Source of the DNA: Protonemura montana
Lineage: Eukaryota > Arthropoda > Insecta > Plecoptera > Nemouridae
DNA length: 64,000 nt
Direction of reading: 5' to 3'
NCBI GenBank assembly: GCA_947568835.1
Contig: OX387605.1
Coordinates: 26,747,269 to 26,811,268 of the forward strand
In this document: positions 21,761-32,300 of the stretch, piece by piece
Layout of the letters: each line of letters begins with the position of its first letter
How positions within the stretch are numbered: position 1 is the stretch's first letter
Notes under the pieces: model-generated
The model's database searches: none
Told to the model about the DNA's origin: nothing
What the model saw: only the letters and a program-made list of their open reading frames with translations
Position numbers and translations under genes: made by a program

Positions 21761-21999
21761 AATTTCTGTGCATTTTCGTCCTATCGCGGCTATAAACGGT
21801 AACCATGACGACACTCGATCACAGTCCAAGAGAGAATTTTATGTATTAAAAAAACAAACAAAAACGCACTGTTGCAGGATAATTCACGTTGAGGTATTCA
21901 AGTTGGCGACTGAAACTTGGAACAAATTCTCTCCAAGTTCAGGGCCTAACATGAAACAAAATGCTATTTGATTTATGTCCACGTCAATTGCTTGCAGAA

Positions 22000-22719
22000 A
22001 TGCCGAAGGTGAAGACGGAGAAGCGAGCTGCGGAGAAGGACGAGAAGGACGAGAAGGAAGGTGAGCCGCCGGCTAAGAAGGGATGGGGTACCGGCGGGGC
22101 CCTGTTCGGCACGGAGACCACCGAGACCACCTTTCAAGGCGCCGGCTTCAAAGACAAGGCCAAGGCTCTAGAGACTCTCACGCTACTTGAGGGCCGCGAC
22201 ATCACCTTCCAATTCCAGATCATCAACTCCATGTTCCACCGCGCACGCGTCATCTTGAAACGTACAAAGGACGTCGACAAAGTTCGGAATCTGACGGAGG
22301 CAGTCGAGACATTCGAGCGCTGGCTCGACGATTACAAAGCTCACAGCCGCGCAAAGGAAAACTTTGGCTACCTACCACTAGAGGTGGTGGAGGCGTTTCA
22401 CAAGCTTGCAGAACGCCATAAGGTTGAGACGACCGGCTTCCTGGCGGCCTACAAAGCGGCCGGCGGGGACCTAAAGAGGCTGAGGAATGCTCGGGTAGAC
22501 GTCGGTGCCGAGGGCGGCGTCACGTGGGACGTTCACCGGAACTCCAACGTACGCGTCATAGAGCAGAGGGTCAAGATCGAGGAGTTGCCGTTATACGAGG
22601 TTGATGTTGAACTCAAGGGGCTGCCAACCAAGGAGCATCTAGAGATGATCATGTGGGCGTATTCCCCCGAAGTGGCCAAAGTTAAGAAGGCCGTGACGTT
22701 GCTGTCAGAGAAGCTATAG
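22000..22719 (+). CDS. Conserved-looking 239-residue protein, unrecognised
   Basis: One coding exon, ATG at 22000, stop TAG at 22717-22719. A splice acceptor (TTGCTTGCAG) ends at 21997, so the in-frame ATG at 21961 is intronic and the ATG at 22000 is preferred. The protein starts with a Lys/Glu-rich tail (KTEKRAAEKDEKDEKEGE) with PPAKKGW, a Gly-rich hinge, then a predominantly helical body including LEGRDITFQFQIINSMFHRA, NLTEAVETFERWLDDY and YLPLEVVEAFHKLAE. No signal peptide, membrane segment or enzyme motif is visible; the basic PPAKK could be a nuclear signal. Codon use is GC-rich like the neighbours, with no stops over 720 bp, so it is a real gene. Confidence 0.85.
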   Translation: MPKVKTEKRAAEKDEKDEKEGEPPAKKGWGTGGALFGTETTETTFQGAGFKDKAKALETLTLLEGRDITFQFQIINSMFHRARVILKRTKDVDKVRNLTEAVETFERWLDDYKAHSRAKENFGYLPLEVVEAFHKLAERHKVETTGFLAAYKAAGGDLKRLRNARVDVGAEGGVTWDVHRNSNVRVIEQRVKIEELPLYEVDVELKGLPTKEHLEMIMWAYSPEVAKVKKAVTLLSEKL

Positions 22720-22765
22720 CGATCGAAAGGGCGGTGGTCTACGGGTTGGAACAATTGACTTGCAA

Positions 22766-22771
22766 AATAAA
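22766..22771 (+). terminator. Polyadenylation signal AATAAA of the 22-kb gene
   Basis: AATAAA 47 bp after the stop codon, followed by TCTTCTCTTGTTCCGTC, a T-rich downstream element. It fits a short 3' UTR. Confidence 0.7.
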
Positions 22772-22839
22772 TAATCCTCTCTTCTCTTGTTCCGTCATGG
22801 AATTCCATGATTGTTGCTGTGCGAGCGATTTTCATTGAT

Positions 22840-25705
22840 TTCTTTGTGTATTTTATTTTATTTTTATTTTATTTATTATTTAAGTCTAGGAATTCCTACT
22901 CTGTTGTAATACAGAGGAATGTACAGACTATACTATATTATAAGATATAAAAATATTTAAAAAAAAAAATGAATAATAACTTCTTATGGAAATAGAAAAG
23001 GAAAAAATAATAATAATAATAATGCATGTCAATTATAATGGTAACAAATAATAAAAGCACTGATCATAATAATATTAATAAGTGTAAAACTAATAAAACT
23101 ATAAGTAACCTAACCAAACTAAGGTCAGGTACCTACATTTCTATTAAATACTAAAGATAAATTAATGAATTGTAATAATAATGAACTTCATTAAATAATA
23201 AAAGCACACATAATAATAATATTAATAATAATAATAATAATAATAATAAAACTATAAGTAACCTAACCAAATTCAGGTAGTACATTTCTATTAAATATTA
23301 AAGATAAATTAATGAACTGTACATTTTTTAATTGTAATTTATATTTCTAATTTTGGGTTTTTCATTGCTGATTTAAACTCTTCTATAGTGTAAAAAACAT
23401 TATTAATAAAGAATTTTTTTAATCTATCTTTAAATTGAATGATGTCTAATTGCTTTATATGTTTAGGTAGAATATTGAATAATTGAAGGCCCATATGTTT
23501 TACTTGCTGTTTAATTCTAGTTAATTTTTCTTGTTCTAATTTAAAGTTATTTTTATTTCTAGTACTATGGTTATGGTTATGTATCGGAAATGTTTGAATG
23601 TTATTTTTTATAAATAATATTAGTTTGTAGAGGTATAAATTTGGCAAAGTCATAATTCTTAATGATTTAAAATGTTTACGGCATGATTTTTTTGGTTTTA
23701 AATTTTGCATTATACGGATAACTTTTTTTTGCAGTTTAAATATTCTTTTATAATTTGAGCAGTTTCCCCAGAAAATAATACCATAGCTCATGTGGGATTC
23801 GAATAGGCCATGGTAAGTTATTTTTAAAGTTTTTTTAGAGACTATGGTTTTGAGTATTCTTATTGCATAGCATTGTTTAGATAATTTATTTTGTAGTTTA
23901 TTTATTTGGCATTTCCATTTGAGTTGATTGTCTAATTCTATACCTAGGAAGGTTATACTCTCAACTATTTCTAACTTTTCTGTGCCGGTTATAATTGTTG
24001 GGGTGGGTTGTAGGTCGTTAATGTGTCTTGTCCTGAAATTAATTATTTTAGTCTTGTTTGTATTTAATGTTAGTTGATTTGCCTGGAGCCATCCAAAAAT
24101 TTCTTGCATCACTTCATTAGCTTTTTGTTCTAAATTTTGGAGAGAAGAGTCTGATATAAATACACTAATATCATCGGCAAACATTGTAATTTTTGCATTT
24201 TTAATATTCCTTGGAAGATCATTTATATAAATTAGGAATAATAATGGGCCTAGAATACTCCCTTGTGGGATTCCCTGTTTAATGAATTGCTCTTCTGAGT
24301 AGTAGGTTTTTAAGTTATTTTCCGAGTCTAAGTTTTTTATTAAAACAGATTGCCTTCTATTTGATAGGTACGAATTGAACCATTTATTGGCAATTCCTCT
24401 GACTCCATAATGTTCTAATTTCTTTAGCAATAATTTATGATCGACACAATCAAAAGCTTTGCTCAGATCGCATAGTATGCCCATAGCCTGCTTTTTATCA
24501 CTCAGTGCTGAGGATACATGATCAATAAAATCAAATATAGCTGATTCAGTAGATTTCTTTTTCCTAAATCCGTGTTGTTCCGATGATAATGTGTTAAATT
24601 TGTTCAGAAAGTCCACTAGTCTGGTATACATAATTTTTTCTAAGATTTTGGAAAAAGAATTTAATATTGATATAGGGCGATAATTACTTGGGTCTTTACT
24701 AGTGCCTTTTTTATAGAGTGGTAGAACCTTAGCCATTTTATAGATGTCAGGGAACGTTCCAAGTGCTAAAGATTCATTGCAAAGATGAAATAAAGGCTCT
24801 AACAGATAGGGAGTGGATGTTTTGATTATTTTAGTTGGAATATAATCGTGTCCACCTGAATTTTTCAATTCGTTTATAATATTTTTCAATTCAGAATGAC
24901 TAACTGGGAAGAGAAACATTGATTGTTTGTTAGCTGGGATTTCTCCTAATTTAGTTATGGCTTCTTTGCTATTAGCACATTTATGGTTATTTTTAGGGAT
25001 AGCGCAATTAATAAAGTATGTGTTAAAGCCGTTCGCTATTTCTTTAGGTGTTAGTAAGATTTTTCCATTAGTAATTAATTCATTTATTTTGTCATTTTTC
25101 GGTTTTATCCTTCCTATTTCTTTATTAACTAGATTCCATGATGTCTTCATTACGTTTTTTGACTTTCTTATTTCCTCGTGAATTTGAAGTCTTTTTGCTG
25201 CCTTTATAATTTTCCTTAATACACCGGAATAGTGTTTAATGTGATGTTTCCATATAGGGCTTTTAGTTTGTTTACCAATGATTATTAAGTTTCTTTTATG
25301 TTTACATGAAACTCGTATGCTTTTTGTTATCCACGAGTTATTTATCTTGTTAGATGGTTTGACTTTTTTTAGTGGATATGCTTTATTGAAATGTTTGTTA
25401 AGGGTATCTAAAAATGCTGTTGTTTTATTGTTTAGATCCATTGAATTTTGAACATCTTTCCAGCTTTCATTCATTAATAGCGAGGACATCTTTCTGTCGT
25501 TGGGTTTTGTGTAAAATCTCCTTTCTACGAGTTTATTTCTGTCTTCGCCGTGACATCTTTCTGAATTATTTTTAATATTATGCAAGAATATCGTCGTTGC
25601 ACGTTGTTGTACATTTTGAAATACATGATTATTCGATCCTCTGAAATGATGGCATTGTTTATTTATTATCGCATTAATTAATTCGTTGATACGTGATACG
25701 CTCGT
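22840..25705 (-). mobile_element. LINE, 5'-truncated, Jockey/CR1-type reverse transcriptase
   Basis: An AT-rich block in sharp contrast to its surroundings. The open frame below is followed (leftward) by a 3' region of about 500 bp with a 153-bp tandem repeat (ACTATAAGTAACCTAACC recurs at 23098 and 23251) and TAA microsatellites, typical of a LINE 3' UTR. The endonuclease domain is missing; the open frame begins just past where it would end. Sitting between two host genes, it causes no visible exon damage. Confidence 0.85.
23339..25585 (-). CDS. LINE reverse transcriptase ORF2 fragment, 748 residues
   Basis: Uninterrupted. Residues about 20-160 form the endonuclease-RT linker; residues 285-480 hold the RT palm: MAKVLPLYKKG and NYRPISILNSFSKILE, DLSKAFDCVDH (373-382), GIPQGSILGPLLF (438-450) and the catalytic FADD (469-472); a thumb region and a C-terminal Lys-rich region follow. 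FADD and GIPQGSILGPLLF suit the Jockey/CR1/Daphne assemblage; the clade is not settled. The frame is open a further 120 bp upstream but without endonuclease motifs. The intact frame suggests a recent insertion. Confidence 0.9.
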   Translation of the reverse strand: MHNIKNNSERCHGEDRNKLVERRFYTKPNDRKMSSLLMNESWKDVQNSMDLNNKTTAFLDTLNKHFNKAYPLKKVKPSNKINNSWITKSIRVSCKHKRNLIIIGKQTKSPIWKHHIKHYSGVLRKIIKAAKRLQIHEEIRKSKNVMKTSWNLVNKEIGRIKPKNDKINELITNGKILLTPKEIANGFNTYFINCAIPKNNHKCANSKEAITKLGEIPANKQSMFLFPVSHSELKNIINELKNSGGHDYIPTKIIKTSTPYLLEPLFHLCNESLALGTFPDIYKMAKVLPLYKKGTSKDPSNYRPISILNSFSKILEKIMYTRLVDFLNKFNTLSSEQHGFRKKKSTESAIFDFIDHVSSALSDKKQAMGILCDLSKAFDCVDHKLLLKKLEHYGVRGIANKWFNSYLSNRRQSVLIKNLDSENNLKTYYSEEQFIKQGIPQGSILGPLLFLIYINDLPRNIKNAKITMFADDISVFISDSSLQNLEQKANEVMQEIFGWLQANQLTLNTNKTKIINFRTRHINDLQPTPTIITGTEKLEIVESITFLGIELDNQLKWKCQINKLQNKLSKQCYAIRILKTIVSKKTLKITYHGLFESHMSYGIIFWGNCSNYKRIFKLQKKVIRIMQNLKPKKSCRKHFKSLRIMTLPNLYLYKLILFIKNNIQTFPIHNHNHSTRNKNNFKLEQEKLTRIKQQVKHMGLQLFNILPKHIKQLDIIQFKDRLKKFFINNVFYTIEEFKSAMKNPKLEI

Positions 25706-26235
25706 CTATCTTTAATGAGTTTTTAAATAGGGGGAAAAGCAATTTGAAAAGGGTAGATATCAGTGGCTTGACACGTGCTGCTGTGCGCCTCTAGTAGCTA
25801 ATGCGAAAAGCTAACTTAGTAGCGGTGAACGGACACAGATGGCAGTCCGTGCGCTCCATGGGTATTCCATATTTTCGCGGAGCTTCTCGCTGGAAGTCCT
25901 GTCAGTTGTACGATATTATTGCGAATATTACACTAGCACCCGCTTCTAAAATGTAGTTAATCGGTTTGTTCGATGCGTTCGGTCGTGCTTAAGTTCTAGT
26001 AATTCATGATATTTCCTGATTTGCAAGAAGACGCATGTGTTTGGTTGAATAAGACTGCGAGGGGGTTGTATTGGAGGCAGCATGATGATAGACAAGATCA
26101 AGTGCATTCAACTGGTCAGTCAATATCTTGCCAGCTAAACAGCCTTTGATTCTCTCACTCGTGTACTACTGTGATGGTTTGCGTCTGTTTGACCGGTGAG
26201 TGTTAGATTAGGAGTGCTCGTTTTAAGTGAGGAAT
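25706..26235 (+). promoter_or_regulatory. MCC: Upstream region and 5' UTR of MCC
   Basis: Unique sequence between the LINE and the first MCC ATG. No TATA box in a convincing place. GACCGGTGAGTG at 26190-26202 could be a donor of an upstream non-coding exon, but this is not needed to explain the gene. Confidence 0.35.
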
Positions 26236-26360
26236 ATGACAGATCATGCCGACCAACAGTCTTGCGGTGACAGTGAAGATGCTGGCTCAACTTGCGAAGA
26301 GGACCGCGTTAAGAAACTCTTTCAGGCCTGCGACGGCGACGGAGACGGCTACATTGACGG
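26236..26360 (+). CDS. MCC: MCC exon 1, first half of EF-hand
   Basis: ATG at 26236 begins MTDHADQQSCGDSED; EEDRVKKLFQACDGDGDGYI enters the EF-hand loop with Asp at positions 1, 3 and 5 and the conserved Gly at 6. Human long-isoform MCC has nearly the same FEACDGDGDGYI. It ends with GG of a Gly codon at G/GTAAAC. The presence of an EF-hand means this is the long-isoform start. Confidence 0.9.
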
Positions 26361-29300
26361 GTAAACACTCATCATTTGTATAATGTTCTGATTCATCCGT
26401 GTTAAAAAAAATCCATAGAGATCTGTGACGTTCAAATCAAGTTCTGTACAGCGTTCAAACACAGAATGTGTCTCAATATTTCGTTCCCAGCAATATTTCC
26501 ACAGGTTTGAACCGAACCGGTGAATGAACTCACGTCTATTAAATGTTGCCCGTGATCGTGCTGTATCTAAAAATAAATGTCGTTTTGAAATTGTGTCCCC
26601 TGCGATAACATGCAATAACCCCCCACAGAAACGTGAGTCTAAAGATTGAATTCTGTGATGGGGTCTCGCTTGACTTTCCCCCTTGCTTGCTTGCTCTGTG
26701 GCTGGCATGCTACCTGGGGGGGGGGGACCTCCTCCCACCCAGCAAACCCTTCCAATGACTCACTTAGGGTTAAACAAGACCATATCGTTTTACATTCCTT
26801 ACTCAGTTGATATTCATGTCAAGTTTATAAACAAGCAAACCCTTTGTTCGTTGTTTTGTTTGCTATCCTCGCCGCTCTCGAACATAATTCTAAATTCAAT
26901 TAATCGGCGAATACCGTATTTCGATCTGAAATTAACTCCGCCAATCTAGTGACAAGAGAGATTTGGAGAAGTGATTTTATTAATCGAAATTTGTAAGGTC
27001 GATTCGAGCTTCTGAAAAGCAATGCCAACAACATAAGATACGGACTTGAATGTAGCAAACCGGGCAGAGACCGCGTCCAAGAAACTGAAACTTACAAGCA
27101 AGTTACAACTTCCGAGTCATGTTCTTTTGTGCAAGAAGCTCACACGCAGAAGAAGCGTAGCGAGTTTCAACAGCCAATTGTTTGTACAGCTTACCAGCCA
27201 TGCGCTGGCTTGATCTGTCTACGCCAGCCAGATCAGCATAGAAACAACTTCTCTGTTTCTGGGCAGAGTTTATACATAAACAACATTTGATAAACAACAG
27301 CCAGCGCATCATGGCTACACGGCGACTTCCGTGTTGTCGAGCGGCTATCTCTTCAAATAACGAAGTTAGGATGTTCGGTGTCAAATAAAAAGCTGACATT
27401 TTGACATTTTGTGCCTAAAACTATAACACAACTCATGCCTCAAACCAGGACGAAACATTTTCTTCGGAAGACATTCAAAAAAATTACCAAAGTCAAAATT
27501 TCTTGAAAAATGAAATTTTTTTAAAAAGTTTAATAAGTGTGACATTTTTAAAGATAGAAAGGTCTAATTTTCGCAGAAGCCGAGGCATTGATTTGTTAAG
27601 GGATTGTGTTGGAAGTGAGATGGACTGACTTAACAAGGCTGTGGTCTCTCTATGCCTGGCAGTGGTGACCTGCTCGCAGTCTGCCGCGAGCTACACCTTG
27701 ATCTGTCTCTCGACGAGCTGCTGCGCGAACTCGAGGCCGACTCAGAGGGTCGCGTCTCTTGCCGAGACTTTGTGCGCAGGCAAGCCGCGCTGCGCCCCGA
27801 GATAGACGTGCTGCGCAAGCGTATACAGACGCCGAGCGACGCCAGTCAACTTGGCGCGAGACAGGAGAGCTGGGAGTTCGACTCGGGGCTTGCCCGGGAC
27901 TCGAGCCCCGAACCTCACGCGCTGCGCGGTCTGGTGGCCGCTGCGGGAAACAACTCGGGCAACATGCTGCAGCTGGCGAACGAGGTAGGTCTTCAAGGCA
28001 GCCCAGAGTAAACCCGGTGCCGACACGTATTATTTCGGCTGGGCTCGGCTGGGCTCGGCTGGGCTCGGCTTACACGAGACAAACTGAATGCAAGCGCCAC
28101 GTGCACCCCACGTGCTAAGCTGACGTCACCCCCCGCCCCCCTCCCACCACCCCATCGCGCTCATCCCACACGACGTCGCGACGCCGACGCCGCTCAGTGT
28201 CAGACGCTCGGTCGACTCGTGCCGACGTCTGTTTGAGCTCGCGTAACCTCGACTGGAATTAAACGTGTGTGTGCGTGTGGGATGGTTGGAGGCGGCGGCC
28301 GCTAGTTGGGACATGGAGCCGGGGGCAACGCGTCCCCCGGGGGCGTTGACGAGGAGTCGATCGTGGCTTTGTTGTCCTGCCGACAGAAGCGCCCGACCCA
28401 CAGACGCCGCCGCCGACGCCAAGCATCAGGTACCTTGCTGTGGCTGGCTAAAGTAACTCCAATCTTACCACGGGTATATCATAACCTAGCATAGGAGGTT
28501 CAATGTTAGCACGGGTATATCATGGCCTAGCATAGGAGGTTCAATGTTACCACGGGTATATCATGGCCTAGCATAGGAGGTTCAATGTTACCACGGGTAT
28601 ATCATGGCCTAGCATAGGAGGTTCAATGTTACCACGGGTATATCATGACCTAGCATAGGAGGTTGAATGTTAACACGGGTATATCATGGCCTAGCATAGG
28701 AGGTTCAATGTTAGCACAGGTATATCATGGCCTAGCATAGGAGGTTCAATGTTACCACGGGTATATCATGGCCTAGCATAGGAGGTTCAATCTTACCACG
28801 GGTATATCATGGCCTGGCATAGGAGGTTCAATGGTAGCACGGGTATATCATGACCCAGCATAGGAGGTTCAATCTTACCACGGGTATATCATGGCCTGGC
28901 ATAGGAGGTTCAATGGTAGCACGGGTATATCATGGTCTGGCATAGGAGGTTCAATGTTACCACGGGTATATCATGGCCTAGCATACGAGGTTCAATGTTA
29001 CCACGGGTATATCATGGCCTAGCATAGGAGGTTCAATGTTACCACGGGTATATCATGGCCAAGCATAGGAGGTTCAATGTTACTACGGGTATATCATGGC
29101 CTAGCATAGGAGGTTCAATGTTACCACGGGTATATCATGACCTAGCATAGGAGGTTCAATGTTACCACGGGTATATCATGACCTAGCATAGGAGGTTCAA
29201 TGTTAGCACGGGTATATCATGGCCTAGCATAGGAGGTTCAATGTTACCACGGGTATATCATGGCCTAGCATAGGAGGTTCAATGTTAGCACGGGTATATC

Positions 29301-32300
29301 ATGACCTAGCATAGGAGGTTCAATGTTAGCACGGGTATATCATGGCCTAGCATAGGAGGTTCAATGTTACCACGGGTATATCATGACCTAGCATAGGAGG
29401 TTCAATGTTAGCACGGGTATATCATGGCCTAGCATAGGAGGTTCAATGTTACCACGGGTATATCATGGCCTAGCATAGGAGGTTCAATGTTAGCACGGGT
29501 ATATCATGACCTAGCATAGGAGGTTCAATGTTAGCACGGGTATATCATGGCCTAGCATAGGAGGTTCAATGTTACCACGGGTATATCATGACCCAGCATA
29601 GGAGGTTGAATGTTACTACGGGTATATCATGGCCTAGCATAGGAGGTTCAATGTTACCACGGGTATATCATGGCCTAGCATAGGAGGTTCAATGTTACCA
29701 CGGGTATATCATGGCCTAGCATAGGAGGTTCAATGTTAGCACGGGTATATCATGGCCTGGCATAGGAGGTTCAATGTTACCACGGGTATATCATGGCCTA
29801 GCATAGGAGGTTCAATGTTACCACGGGTATATCATGGCCTAGCATAGGAGGTTCAATGTTAGCACGGGTATATCATGACCTAGCATAGGAGGTTCAATGT
29901 TAGCACGGGTATATCATGGCCTAGCATAGGAGGTTCAATATTACCACGGGTATATCATAGCCTGGCATAGGAGGCTCAATGTTAGCACGGGTATATCGTG
30001 GCCTAGCATAGGAGGTTCAATGTTACCACGGGTATATCATGGCCTAGCATAGGAGGTTCAATGTTAGCACGGGTATATCATGGCCTAGCATAGGAGGTTC
30101 AATGTTAGCACGGGTATATCATGGCCTAGCATAGGAGGTTCAATGTTACCACGGGTATATCATGACCTAGCATAGGAGGTTCAATGTTACTACGGATATA
30201 TCATGGCCTAGCATAGGAGGTTCAATGTTAGCACGGGTATATCATGGCCTAGCATAGGAGGTTCAATGTTAGCACGGGTATATCATGGCCTAGCATAGGA
30301 GGTTCAATGTTAGCACGGGTATATCATGACCTAGCATAGGAGGTTCAATGTTAGCACGGGTATATCATGGCCTAGCATAGGAGGTTCAATGTTACCACGG
30401 GTATATCATAGCCTGGCATAGGAGGTTCAATGTTAGCACGGGTATATCATGGCCTAGCATAGGAGGTTCAATGTTACCACGGGTATATCATGGCCTAGCA
30501 TAGGAGGTTCAATGTTAGCACGGGTATATCATGGCCTAGCATAGGAGGTTCAATGTTAGCACGGGTATATCATGGCCTAGCATAGGAGGTTCAATGTTAG
30601 CACGGGTATATGATGGCCTAGCATAGGAGGTTCAATGTTACCACGGGTATATCATGACCTAGCATAGGAGGTTCAATGTTAGCACGGGTATATCATGGCC
30701 TAGCATAGGAGGTTCAATGTTAGCACGGGTATATCATTGCCGAGCATAGGAGGTTCAATGTTAGCACGGGTATATCATGGCCTAGCATAGGAGGTTCAAT
30801 GTTAGCACGGGTATATCATGACCTAGCATAGGAGGTTCAATGTTAGCACGGGTATATCATGGCCTAGCATAGGAGGTTCAATGTTAGCACGGGTATATCA
30901 TGGCCTAGCATAGGAGGTTCAATGTTAGCACGGGTATATCATGGCCTAGCATAGGAGGTTCAATGTTAGCACGGGTATATCATGACCTAGCATAGGAGGT
31001 TCAATGTTAGCACGGGTATATCATGGCCTAGCATAGGAGGTTCAATGTTAGCACGGGTATATCATGGCCTAGCATAGGAGGTTCAATGTTAGCACGGGTA
31101 TATCATGGCCTAGCATAGGAGGTTCAATGTTACCACGGGTATATCATGGCCTAGCATAGGAGGTTCAATGTTACCACGGGTATATCATGGCCTAGCATAG
31201 GAGGTTTAATGTTACCACGGGTATATCATAACCTAGCATAGGAGGTTCAATGTTAGCACGGGTATATCATGGCCTGGCATAGGAGGTGCAATGGTAGATT
31301 CAACGTTTGGTAGCCATGGAGATGCTGAGATCGCCTGACAGAGCTTCTCAATTCTGCTATCTTATGTTACCACGGGTATATCATGGCCTAGCATAGGAGG
31401 TTCAATGTTAGCACGGGTATATCATGACCCAGCATAGGAGGTTGAATGTTACTACGGGTATATCATGGCCTAGCATAGGAGGTTCAATGTTACCACGGGT
31501 ATATCATGGCCTAGCATAGGAGGTTCAATGTTACCACGGGTATATCATGGCCTAGCATAGGAGGTTCAATGTTAGCACGGGTATATCATGGCCTGGCATA
31601 GGAGGTTCAATGTTACCACGGGTATATCATGGCCTAGCATAGGAGGTTCAATGTTACCACGGGTATATCATGGCCTAGCATAGGAGGTTCAATGTTAGCA
31701 CGGGTATATCATGGCCTGGCATAGGAGGTTCAATGTTAGCACGGGTATATCATGGCCCAGCATACGAGGTTCAATGTTAGCACGGGTATATCATGGCCTA
31801 GCATAGGAGGTTCAATGTTACCACGGGTATATCATGGTCTAGCATAGGAGGTTCAATGGTAGATTCAACGTTTGGTAGCCATGGAGATGCTGAGATCGCC
31901 TGACAGAGCTTCTCAATTCTGCTATCTTATGTTACCACGGGTATATCATGGCCTGGCATAGGAGGTGCAATGGTAGATTCAACGTTTGGTAGCCATGGAG
32001 ATGCTGAGATCGCCTGACAGAGCTTCTCAATTCTGCTATCTTATGTTACCACGGGTATATCATGGCCTAGCATAGGAGGTTCAATGTTAGCACGGGTATA
32101 TCATGGCCTAGCATAGGAGGTTCAATGTTAGCACGGGTATATCATGGCCTGGCATAGGAGGTTCAATGTTACCTCGGGTATATCATGGCCTAGCATAGGA
32201 GGTTCAATGGTAGATTCAACGTTTGGTAGCCATGGAGATGCTGAGATCACCTGACAGAGCTTCTCAATTCTGCTATCTTATGTTACCACGGGTATATCAT

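Noticed and set aside
21961-21999. Upstream ATG of the 22-kb gene
   Set aside because: A strong splice acceptor lies between it and the ATG at 22000, so the upstream ATG is intronic.
26349-27399. Reverse-strand ORFs in MCC intron 1
   Set aside because: About 100-130 codons, no recognisable motif or splice context; probably chance or old repeat remnants.
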